Part shown: positions 57,241 through 64,000 of the stretch, piece after piece
How positions within the stretch are numbered: position 1 is the first letter of the stretch
Layout: each line of letters starts with the position of its first letter
Source: an uncultured Bacillaceae bacterium
GTDB taxonomy: Bacteria > Bacillota > Bacilli > Bacillales > Bacillaceae_L
NCBI GenBank assembly: GCA_947497585.1
Contig: CANMHG010000001.1
Coordinates: 372,001-436,000, forward strand
Length of the DNA stretch: 64,000 bases
Direction: 5' to 3'
Made by a program: the position numbers and the translations under genes
Notes under the pieces: model-generated
Seen by the model: the letters and a program-made list of their open reading frames with translations, nothing else
Told to the model about the DNA's origin: nothing
Database searches by the model: none

Positions 57241-57585
57241 ATGCAAAAATTAATCGAAGAAATCACTAAAGAACAATTAAGAACAGACCTTCCTGCGTTC
57301 CGTCCTGGAGATACTGTACGTGTACACGTAAAAGTTATCGAGGGTACTCGTGAGCGTGTTCAGGTTTATGAAGGTGTTGTAATTAAGCGTCGTGGTGGTG
57401 GAATTAGCGAAACATTTACAGTGCGTAAGATTTCTTACGGAGTAGGTGTAGAACGTGCTTTCCCAGTACACACACCAAAAATTGCTAAGCTAGAAGTTCT
57501 TCGTCGTGGTAAAGTTCGCCGTGCGAAACTATACTACTTACGTGAATTACGTGGTAAAAAAGCACGTATTAAAGAAATTCGATAA
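57241..57585 (+). CDS. rplS: 50S ribosomal protein L19
   Basis: 114-residue L19 with [20 protein letters not shown] and the C-terminal [26 protein letters not shown] precedes the ATG. Confidence 0.98.
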   Translation: MQKLIEEITKEQLRTDLPAFRPGDTVRVHVKVIEGTRERVQVYEGVVIKRRGGGISETFTVRKISYGVGVERAFPVHTPKIAKLEVLRRGKVRRAKLYYLRELRGKKARIKEIR

Positions 57586-57591
57586 TTTCAG

Positions 57592-57624
57592 TAAAAAGGA
57601 GCTTGTGGATCAAGCTCCTTTTAT
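57592..57624 (+). terminator. Intrinsic terminator after rplS
   Basis: AAAAGGAGCTTG (57594-57605) / CAAGCTCCTTTT (57611-57622), perfect over 12 bp. Confidence 0.92.
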
Positions 57625-57669
57625 TTTCATCAAAAAGAACCTATAATAAAAGCTATAGAGTGAAATTAT

Positions 57670-57699
57670 TTGTTTTTAAGGGCATATTGTATTTATAGT
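57670..57699 (+). promoter_or_regulatory. Possible promoter for lepB
   Basis: TTGTTT (57670-57675), an 18-base spacer and TATAGT (57694-57699), 34 bases before the lepB start and after the rplS terminator. Confidence 0.4.
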
Positions 57700-57733
57700 A
57701 AGTACATAGACTTTTTAGGTGGAGGAAACGGAG

Positions 57734-58267
57734 ATGACTCGAAAAAAGAATGAGCTTTGGGAGTGGGTTAAAGCCTTAGCGATAGCTGTTATTTTAGCAG
57801 CAACCATACGGTACTTTTTATTTGCTCCGATTGTTGTTGATGGCTTATCAATGATGCCAACATTACATAATGAAGACCGTATGATTGTTAATAAAATCGG
57901 ATATAAAATAGGAGATCCAAAAAGGTTTGATATTGTTGTTTTTCATGCTACCGAAGAAAAGGACTATATTAAACGTGTTATCGGGCTTCCGGGTGACCAT
58001 ATTGAATACAAAGAAGATACTTTATACATAAATGGACAGGCGTATGAAGAGCCATATTTAGAGCAATATAAAAGCGAAGTAGTTGATGGTCCTTTAACAG
58101 ATCCGTTTGTACTTGAGGAAGTGCCGGAAGGGCATATATTTGTTATGGGGGACAATCGACGACAAAGTAAAGATAGTCGTCATATTGGTCCTGTTCCATT
58201 AGAAGAAGTGCTAGGAAAAACTAATATGATTTATTGGCCACTTTCCGATATTGGAATTATAAAATAA
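57734..58267 (+). CDS. lepB: Signal peptidase I (SipS/LepB type)
   Basis: Cleaves Sec and Tat signal peptides on the outer face of the membrane. 177 residues: one N-terminal transmembrane helix (about 9-32), catalytic S39 in GLSMMPTL, catalytic K80 in DYIKRVIGLPGD, and the GDNRRQSKDSRHIG box. ATG 57734 follows GGTGGAGGAAAC. In B. subtilis no sip gene is found between rplS and rbgA, although this place is used in other Bacillaceae as I recall. Confidence 0.95.
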   Translation: MTRKKNELWEWVKALAIAVILAATIRYFLFAPIVVDGLSMMPTLHNEDRMIVNKIGYKIGDPKRFDIVVFHATEEKDYIKRVIGLPGDHIEYKEDTLYINGQAYEEPYLEQYKSEVVDGPLTDPFVLEEVPEGHIFVMGDNRRQSKDSRHIGPVPLEEVLGKTNMIYWPLSDIGIIK

Positions 58268-58300
58268 GTAAAAAGTACGAAAAAGTTAGTTGGTGAAATG

Positions 58301-59173
58301 ATGACAATACAATGGTTTCCTGGCCATATGGCCAAAGCTAGAAGACAAGTTACAGAGAAGCTTAAGTTTATCGACATCGTATTTGAACTCGTGGATGCTA
58401 GAATCCCGTTAGCATCTAGAAATCCAATGATTGATGAGATCATTACAAATAAACCGAGGTTAGTTTTACTAAACAAAGCAGATATGGCAGATCCAAAGAT
58501 TACGAAAGAGTGGATTAACTTTTATAAAAGCAATGGAATTCAAGCACTTGCGATAGATTCCCAAACAGGTACTGGATTAAAGCAGATTATTACTTCTTCG
58601 AGAGACATTTTGAAAGAAAAGTTTGATAAGATGGCTGCAAAAGGGATTAAACCTAGAGCGATACGTGCTCTAATTGTTGGTATACCCAATGTAGGAAAAT
58701 CTACGCTTATTAATAGACTAGCGAAGAAAAATATTGCTCAAACAGGAGATAGACCAGGTGTTACCAAGGCTCAACAATGGATTAAGGTTGGAAAGGACCT
58801 AGAATTGTTAGATACTCCGGGAATATTATGGCCCAAGTTTGAAGACCAACTCGTAGGTCAAAAACTAGCTGCAACCGGAGCAATAAAAGATACAATTCTA
58901 AACCTTCAAGATATCGCCGTTTATGTATTAAACTTCTTAAAGGAAGAATATCCTGAACGTCTAAAAGAACGATACAATATTGAAGATATCCCCGAAGAGA
59001 TTGTACCATTGTTCGATGAAATAGGGAAAAGAAGAGGTTGTATGGTTGCAGGTGGATATATTGACTATGACAAAACATCCGAGCTAATTCTACGAGAACT
59101 ACGATCCCAAAAGCTTGGTCCTATTTCTTTTGAAGAACCAAAGCAGTTTGAGGAAAATGAATCTAATGAATAA
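58301..59173 (+). CDS. rbgA: Ribosome biogenesis GTPase RbgA (YlqF)
   Basis: Essential circularly permuted GTPase for late 50S assembly. 290 residues: [12 protein letters not shown] start, then G4 LNKAD, G1 [15 protein letters not shown]3 DTPGILWP, and a C-terminal ANTAR-like helical rRNA-binding domain. Two ATGs in tandem (58298 and 58301); the second has better spacing to GGTG at 58292-58295 and matches the known N terminus. Confidence 0.96.
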   Translation: MTIQWFPGHMAKARRQVTEKLKFIDIVFELVDARIPLASRNPMIDEIITNKPRLVLLNKADMADPKITKEWINFYKSNGIQALAIDSQTGTGLKQIITSSRDILKEKFDKMAAKGIKPRAIRALIVGIPNVGKSTLINRLAKKNIAQTGDRPGVTKAQQWIKVGKDLELLDTPGILWPKFEDQLVGQKLAATGAIKDTILNLQDIAVYVLNFLKEEYPERLKERYNIEDIPEEIVPLFDEIGKRRGCMVAGGYIDYDKTSELILRELRSQKLGPISFEEPKQFEENESNE

Positions 59174-59282
59174 CCTTTTAGACTTGCTATAAATAGCGAG
59201 TCTTATTTCTTTTCTAATACTAATTAATTTTAATCATAATCCGATATACATAGTATGGACATCATTGAAAGAGAGAAATGTT

Positions 59283-60059
59283 ATGAAAAATAAAACGATT
59301 AAAGATATTGAACATTTGCTTGAAGGGATTAAAGATTCAAAACATCCGTTAATTGCTAAATGTAAAAAGGATGATAGAGTTGGTGTCCAAAAGGCACTCG
59401 CCAGATGGGAAAAGACTAAAAGAGAAACAGAAAGTCTTGAATTATTGTTTAAAGAAATGTCGGAGTATGAAAGCAATCTGTATCATCAAGGAATTAATAC
59501 AATTGCAGGGGTTGATGAGGTTGGTCGAGGCCCACTAGCTGGTCCTGTAGTTGCCGCGGCGGTAATTCTACCTAAAGGTTTTAAACTTTTAGGTTTGAAT
59601 GATTCTAAAAAGTTAACTGATAACATGAAAAATGATCTTTTCGAGGCTATTAATAATGAAGCAGTGGCTATTGGTATAGGAATTATTCCAGCTAAAAAAA
59701 TAGACGAAGTAAATATATATGAAGCTACAAAACTTGCAATGGTCAAAGCAATAAATCAACTATCTGTAAGACCAGAACATTTACTAATAGATGCAATGAA
59801 ACTCCCTATCAATATTCCACAAACCTCCATAGTTAAAGGAGATTCAGCAAGTATCTCCATTGCTGCAAGCTCAATTGTAGCAAAGGTTACTAGAGACAGA
59901 CTTATGCGAAGAATGGGAGATATTTACCCTGAATATGGCTTTGAGAATCATATGGGCTATGGAACGAAAGAGCATATTAATGCGTTACAAGAGTTTGGTT
60001 CCACAATCGAACATCGTCAATCTTTCGCACCAGTTGCTTCAGTAAAGAAGATGTTTTAA
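59283..60059 (+). CDS. rnhB: Ribonuclease HII
   Basis: Removes ribonucleotides from RNA-DNA hybrids. 258 residues: a helical N-terminal extension (about 1-65) typical of Bacillus RNase HII, then the catalytic domain with IAGVDEVGRGPLAGPVVAAA (Asp-Glu pair), the lysine-containing GLNDSKKL and LLIDAMKLP. ATG 59283 with AGAGAG upstream; a TTG at 59265 precedes that site. Confidence 0.96.
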   Translation: MKNKTIKDIEHLLEGIKDSKHPLIAKCKKDDRVGVQKALARWEKTKRETESLELLFKEMSEYESNLYHQGINTIAGVDEVGRGPLAGPVVAAAVILPKGFKLLGLNDSKKLTDNMKNDLFEAINNEAVAIGIGIIPAKKIDEVNIYEATKLAMVKAINQLSVRPEHLLIDAMKLPINIPQTSIVKGDSASISIAASSIVAKVTRDRLMRRMGDIYPEYGFENHMGYGTKEHINALQEFGSTIEHRQSFAPVASVKKMF

Positions 60060-60087
60060 TAATACTAAATTTGAAGGTGGAGTATTT

Positions 60088-61431
60088 GTGAACTTAGGTG
60101 TAATCCAAACATTATTAAAAGCCGATCAAATCAATCCTACAAATGCTCTCTCTTTAAAAGTTGGACAAATTTTTCAAGGAAAGGCTGTTAAATTATTTAG
60201 AGAAGATGTTGCCAAAATTCAAGTAGGCTCAACTCAATTTGTGGCAAAACTTCATGCGCCGTTAATCCTACACCAAAACTATTGGTTTCAGGTTCAGCCT
60301 AGTGATGAGCAAACTGAGTTAAAGGTCTTTGATAATAAAACGATAGGGATAATAAAGGATCATACTAGAAGTGAACATATGGGTTCACAACAGCTATTAA
60401 ATAAACTTGGAATAAAGGCAACGGATGCTTCTCTTCAGCTTATCAAGTACCTTCATAATGAAAATATTCCATTTACAAGGGAGCAGTTTCAACAAGCTAC
60501 TAACCAACTGTTAAATCAAAAAGAATTTACCAAAGGATTAAGTGTAGTAAAGTATCTTCTTTTGAATCAGCTTCCAATCACTACCAAAACATTTCATTCA
60601 ATAATAGCTATACAGGATGATAGGCCAATGGCGAGTTACATTTCAAAGCTACTTTTTGAGCTAGAAAAGTTGCAAGATAAAACGCCAAATACAAATAGGT
60701 TAATAGTCATGTTGCAAAATCTAATTGCTAAAGACACGAATAAGGTTATTGAATCCTCCGTTAGTAAAGTAGGGTTATCAAATGATCAAACAATGCAGAA
60801 GCTTTTCAAACAAATGATCACTTCTTTTGGTCTTCAGTATGAGAATGATTTAGCCGGAGTTATGGATAGGGGAAATAGGCAAAGCGTACTTATCCAACAC
60901 GAATCACTAAAACCTCTTCTTATGACAGCACTTATAGAATTAAACCATCTACCTGGTAAAGAGACACTAGAGCATTTAATACATCGAATAACCGGTCAAC
61001 AACTCCTCTCGCTTGGTGATAGTGATTATGGCCACCTTATCTTCCAAATACCTCTACAGCTTGGGGGAAAGTTATCGGATTTAACTATTCAATACTCGGG
61101 TAAAAAGAATAAGGGTAAAACGATTGATCCTAATTATTGTCAGCTTTTCTTTCAGCTGGAGCTAGAAACTCTTAGTGAAACTATGATTGATGTTAAAATA
61201 CAAAACCGTATTTTGAGTGTCACAATATATAATAACCACAAATTATTAGAGAAGTTGGTACAGGGTATGAAGTATTCATTAGCTGAAGGACTTGAAAAAG
61301 TAGGTTATAAACTTTCAACTATAAAAGTAAGTCAAATAAGTGAAAAATTAACAGGAACTGAGGGAATATCACCTACATCGATAATAATGAGAAAAAATGA
61401 TGGATTTACAGGGGTTGATATTAAAATATGA
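60088..61431 (+). CDS. ylqG: YlqG, FliK-like protein of unknown function
   Basis: 447 residues at the B. subtilis ylqG position. The first 85 residues are beta-rich (SLKVGQIFQGKAVKLF ... APLILHQNYWFQVQPSDEQ), the middle is helical, and the last quarter (about 325-425; IPLQLGGKLSDLTIQYSG, LFFQLELETLSETMIDVKI, SVTIYNNHKLLEKLVQGMKY) has the spacing of the flagellar hook-length protein FliK C-terminal domain. GTG start 60088 with GGTGGAG upstream. It overlaps ylqH by four bases. The relation to FliK is by eye and should be tested; no flagellar genes are in the window. Confidence 0.7.
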   Translation: MNLGVIQTLLKADQINPTNALSLKVGQIFQGKAVKLFREDVAKIQVGSTQFVAKLHAPLILHQNYWFQVQPSDEQTELKVFDNKTIGIIKDHTRSEHMGSQQLLNKLGIKATDASLQLIKYLHNENIPFTREQFQQATNQLLNQKEFTKGLSVVKYLLLNQLPITTKTFHSIIAIQDDRPMASYISKLLFELEKLQDKTPNTNRLIVMLQNLIAKDTNKVIESSVSKVGLSNDQTMQKLFKQMITSFGLQYENDLAGVMDRGNRQSVLIQHESLKPLLMTALIELNHLPGKETLEHLIHRITGQQLLSLGDSDYGHLIFQIPLQLGGKLSDLTIQYSGKKNKGKTIDPNYCQLFFQLELETLSETMIDVKIQNRILSVTIYNNHKLLEKLVQGMKYSLAEGLEKVGYKLSTIKVSQISEKLTGTEGISPTSIIMRKNDGFTGVDIKI

Positions 61432-61706
61432 ATGATGAAAAAAAGCAAAGCCCTATGGCTATTGCTCTTTCTTATGACTCTACAAAACATTCTGCACCAA
61501 GATTAACGGCTAAAGGCAAAGGGGTGGTTGCTGAGAACATCATAAAGATTGCAAAAGAGCAAAATATACCAATTCAGGATGATCCAACCCTAGTAGAATT
61601 ATTGAGTCAGCTAAAAATAAATGAAACCATCCCAGAGGAGCTATACCAAGTTGTAGCAGAAATATTTGCTTTTATTTACAAAGTAGACAAAAAACTAGAT
61701 AAGTAA
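61428..61706 (+). CDS. ylqH: YlqH, stand-alone FlhB C-terminal-like protein
   Basis: 92 residues related to the cytoplasmic switch domain of FlhB/EscU type III export proteins: MAIALSYDSTKHSAPRLTAK, then GKGVVAENIIKIAKEQNIPI and IPEELYQVVAEIFAFIYKV. The autocleavage motif NPTH that normally stands just before the MAIAL-type strand is not present; the protein starts only a few residues ahead of it (MNDEKKQSP). Membrane helices of FlhB are also absent. Coupled to ylqG by ATGA overlap. Function unknown. Confidence 0.8.
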   Translation: MNDEKKQSPMAIALSYDSTKHSAPRLTAKGKGVVAENIIKIAKEQNIPIQDDPTLVELLSQLKINETIPEELYQVVAEIFAFIYKVDKKLDK

Positions 61707-61973
61707 ATGCTATTTTTAAATAATTTACAAGTTGAAACAAAGTAAATACTTGGTAAAATATAATGTTCATAAGAAAAAGTTAATCATTTAGACACTATTT
61801 TAGTTTGAATAGTAGACAAGGTAGATATCATTTTATACAATGTAAACGCAGTCTATTTTATTTTGATTAGAAATTATTGTTTTCTTGGTTTCTAATTTTG
61901 AAAATAGAGCAATTTTAACATTGCTTCAATTTTCTTTATAAAAATTGGCTTACATACGATAGGAGGATGGGAA
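61707..61973. other. sucC leader region
   Basis: Gene-free, 267 bases. A possible promoter is TTGAAA (61732-61737), 16 bases, TAAAAT (61754-61759). A cre-like site lies at 61840-61855. Two AT-rich hairpins follow: ATTAGAAA/TTTCTAAT (61866-61873 / 61889-61896), and an imperfect one at 61900-61913 / 61920-61934 ahead of TTTCTTT. No coding potential. Confidence 0.45.
61840..61855 (+). promoter_or_regulatory. Weak cre-like site in the sucC leader
   Basis: ATGTAAACGCAGTCTA fits the first ten positions of the CcpA consensus WTGNAARCGNWWWCAW but has two mismatches in the second half. Catabolite control of the TCA cycle would make sense; evidence is weak. Confidence 0.3.
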
Positions 61974-63134
61974 ATGAATATCCATGAGTATCAAGGGAAA
62001 GAAATCCTCAGAAAATACGGGGTTGCTGTTCCAAATGGTAAAGTAGCATTTACGGTTGAAGAAGCTGTTGACGCTGCAAAAGAACTTGGCACTGCAGTTT
62101 GTGTAGTAAAGGCTCAAATCCATGCAGGTGGACGTGGAAAAGCTGGTGGAGTTAAAGTAGCTAAGAATCTTGATGAGGTTCGTACATACGCTAGTGAAAT
62201 TCTTGGTAAAACATTAATCACACATCAAACAGGTCCAGAAGGTAAAGAGGTTAAGCGCTTACTGATTGAAGAAGGCTGTGATATTAAAAAAGAATACTAT
62301 ATTGGTCTAGTATTGGATCGTGCTACTTCACGCGTTGTACTTATGGCATCTGAAGAAGGTGGAACTGAAATTGAAGAGGTTGCGGAAGCAACACCTGAAA
62401 AAATCTTCAAAGAAGTTATCGATCCTGTAGTAGGTTTAACAGGTTTCCAAGCTCGTAGAATTGCTTTTAACATTAACATTCCAAAAGAATTAGTTGGCCA
62501 AGCAGTTAAATTCATGATGAGCTTATATACTGCATTCGTTGAAAAAGATTGCTCAATCGCTGAGATTAATCCTTTAGTTGTAACTGGTGATGGAAAAGTT
62601 ATGGCATTGGACGCAAAATTAAATTTCGATGCTAATGCTTTATATCGTCAAAAAGACATTGTGGAATATCGTGATTTAGATGAAGAAGATGCAAAAGAAA
62701 TTGAAGCATCTAAATATGACCTAAGCTATATTTCACTTGATGGAAATATTGGTTGTATGGTTAATGGTGCTGGTCTTGCTATGTCTACAATGGATATAAT
62801 TAAGCATTACGGTGGAGACCCCGCTAACTTCCTTGATGTTGGGGGCGGTGCAACAGCAGAGAAGGTTACAGAAGCATTCAAAATCATTCTGTCTGACAAA
62901 GCAGTTAAAGGTATTTTTGTAAATATCTTTGGTGGAATTATGAAATGTGATGTAATTGCAGAAGGTGTTGTAGCAGCGACAAAACAAGTTGGTCTAGAGA
63001 TTCCACTTGTAGTTCGTTTAGAAGGTACAAATGTTGACTTAGGTAAGAAGATTTTACAAGAGTCAGGTCTTAATATTACTGCTGCTGAATCTATGGCAGA
63101 TGGCGCACAAAAAATCGTATCACTTGTAGGATAG
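61974..63134 (+). CDS. sucC: Succinyl-CoA synthetase (ADP-forming), beta subunit
   Basis: TCA-cycle enzyme: succinyl-CoA plus ADP to succinate, CoA and ATP. 386 residues: ATP-grasp domain ([17 protein letters not shown] start; [16 protein letters not shown] nucleotide region) and a C-terminal CoA-ligase domain with [14 protein letters not shown] and [23 protein letters not shown] precedes the ATG. sucD follows after 19 bases. Confidence 0.98.
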   Translation: MNIHEYQGKEILRKYGVAVPNGKVAFTVEEAVDAAKELGTAVCVVKAQIHAGGRGKAGGVKVAKNLDEVRTYASEILGKTLITHQTGPEGKEVKRLLIEEGCDIKKEYYIGLVLDRATSRVVLMASEEGGTEIEEVAEATPEKIFKEVIDPVVGLTGFQARRIAFNINIPKELVGQAVKFMMSLYTAFVEKDCSIAEINPLVVTGDGKVMALDAKLNFDANALYRQKDIVEYRDLDEEDAKEIEASKYDLSYISLDGNIGCMVNGAGLAMSTMDIIKHYGGDPANFLDVGGGATAEKVTEAFKIILSDKAVKGIFVNIFGGIMKCDVIAEGVVAATKQVGLEIPLVVRLEGTNVDLGKKILQESGLNITAAESMADGAQKIVSLVG

Positions 63135-63153
63135 AAAGGCAGGGGACAAATTC

Positions 63154-64000
63154 ATGAGCGTATTTATTAATAAGAATACAAAAGTACTAGTACAAGGTAT
63201 TACTGGTTCTACAGCTTTATTCCATACGAAGCAAATGCTTGAATACGGCACAAAAATCGTAGGTGGAGTAACACCTGGTAAAGGTGGAACAGAAGTAGAA
63301 GGAGTTCCTGTATTTAATACAGTAACTGATGCTGTAAATACTACAGGAGCAAATGCATCTGTAATTTATGTTCCAGCACCATTTGCTGCTGATGCAATTT
63401 TGGAAGCTGTTGATGCTGAATTAGACCTAGTTATTTGTATCACAGAACATATCCCAGTTCTTGATATGGTTAAGGTTAAACGTTATATGGAAGGGAAAAA
63501 GACTCGTTTAGTGGGTCCTAACTGTCCTGGAGTAATTACTCCAGATGAGTGTAAAATTGGTATTATGCCAGGTTACATCCACACTAAAGGACATGTAGGT
63601 GTTGTTTCTCGTTCTGGAACGTTAACTTATGAGGCAGTTCACCAATTAACTCAAGAAGGTATTGGGCAATCAACAGCAGTTGGTATTGGTGGAGACCCAG
63701 TTAATGGTACAGATTTCATTGATGTGCTTAAAGCATTTAACGAAGATGAGGATACGTATGCTGTTATCATGATTGGTGAAATCGGCGGAACTGCTGAAGA
63801 AGAAGCAGCTGAATGGGTAAAAGCTAACATGACAAAACCAGTTGTAGGTTTCATTGGTGGTCAAACAGCACCTCCTGGTAAGCGTATGGGCCATGCTGGT
63901 GCGATTATCTCAGGTGGTAAAGGTACTGCTGAAGAAAAGATCAAAACAATGAACGAGTGTGGCATAAAAGTTGCTGAAACTCCATCTGTAATGGGAGAAA
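63154..64000 (+). CDS. sucD: Succinyl-CoA synthetase, alpha subunit (3' end outside window)
   Basis: The 5' 282 codons of about 300. It begins [20 protein letters not shown] (CoA-binding Rossmann part), continues with GGVTPGKGG and [20 protein letters not shown], and holds the phospho-accepting histidine in [25 protein letters not shown] is the ribosome site. The open frame runs off the window, so the stop is not seen. Confidence 0.97.
   Translation, partial: MSVFINKNTKVLVQGITGSTALFHTKQMLEYGTKIVGGVTPGKGGTEVEGVPVFNTVTDAVNTTGANASVIYVPAPFAADAILEAVDAELDLVICITEHIPVLDMVKVKRYMEGKKTRLVGPNCPGVITPDECKIGIMPGYIHTKGHVGVVSRSGTLTYEAVHQLTQEGIGQSTAVGIGGDPVNGTDFIDVLKAFNEDEDTYAVIMIGEIGGTAEEEAAEWVKANMTKPVVGFIGGQTAPPGKRMGHAGAIISGGKGTAEEKIKTMNECGIKVAETPSVMGE

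Overview
The window is 64 kb of AT-rich chromosome from a spore-forming member of the Bacillaceae (Bacillus in the broad sense). The gene order, ileS to sucD, follows the Bacillus subtilis ileS-pyr-priA-prkC-recG-smc-ffh-sucCD segment almost gene for gene. spoVM, ylyA and remA orthologues, a T-box, PyrR attenuators and a FapR operator all point the same way. The species cannot be fixed from this segment. Nearly every gene is a housekeeping gene on the + strand. Only rqcH and rpmB are on the - strand. I see no prophage, CRISPR array, transposase, rRNA or tRNA gene.

Layout: (1) 1-5252: Ile T-box, ileS, ylyA (DksA-like), lspA and rluD/ylyB. (2) 5253-17188: the pyrimidine operon pyrR-P-B-C-AA-AB-K-D-F-E, with a sigma-A promoter and three PyrR attenuators; from pyrB onward the genes overlap or abut. 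(3) 17189-17755: a gene-free stretch made of nested palindromic repeats. (4) 17756-36429: rqcH, a calcium P-type ATPase, yloC, remA, gmk, rpoZ, coaBC, priA, def, fmt, rsmB, rlmN, prpC, prkC, rsgA and rpe. (5) 36430-37483: a degenerate repeat, the 26-codon spoVM gene (too short for ordinary ORF calling) and convergent rpmB. (6) 37484-47052: yloU-fakA, sdaAB-sdaAA, recG, then the lipid operon fapR-plsX-fabD-fabG with acpP. (7) 47211-60059: rnc, smc, ftsY, ylxM, ffh, rpsP, khpA, ylqD, rimM, trmD, rplS, lepB, rbgA and rnhB. (8) 60088-64000: ylqG, ylqH, sucC and sucD (cut by the window end).

Functionally the segment joins UMP synthesis (all six steps plus uracil uptake), start-to-finish handling of nascent proteins (Def, Fmt, SRP Ffh/FtsY, signal peptidases LepB and LspA, quality control by RqcH), ribosome assembly and modification (RsgA, RbgA, RimM, RlmN, RsmB, TrmD, S16, L19, L28), chromosome maintenance (SMC, RecG, PriA, RNase HII), phospholipid and fatty-acid initiation (FakA, FapR, PlsX, FabD, FabG, ACP) and Ser/Thr phosphorylation (PrkC/PrpC).

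The least explained material is a family of GC-rich palindromic repeats (four copies, one a deletion derivative). Their stems differ in sequence between copies but stay self-complementary within each copy. They sit in intergenic regions at gene 3' ends. A second point is the ylqG-ylqH pair, which resembles the FliK and FlhB C-terminal partners of the flagellar export switch but lies outside any flagellar cluster and lacks the FlhB cleavage motif. I found no complete novel multi-gene system here.
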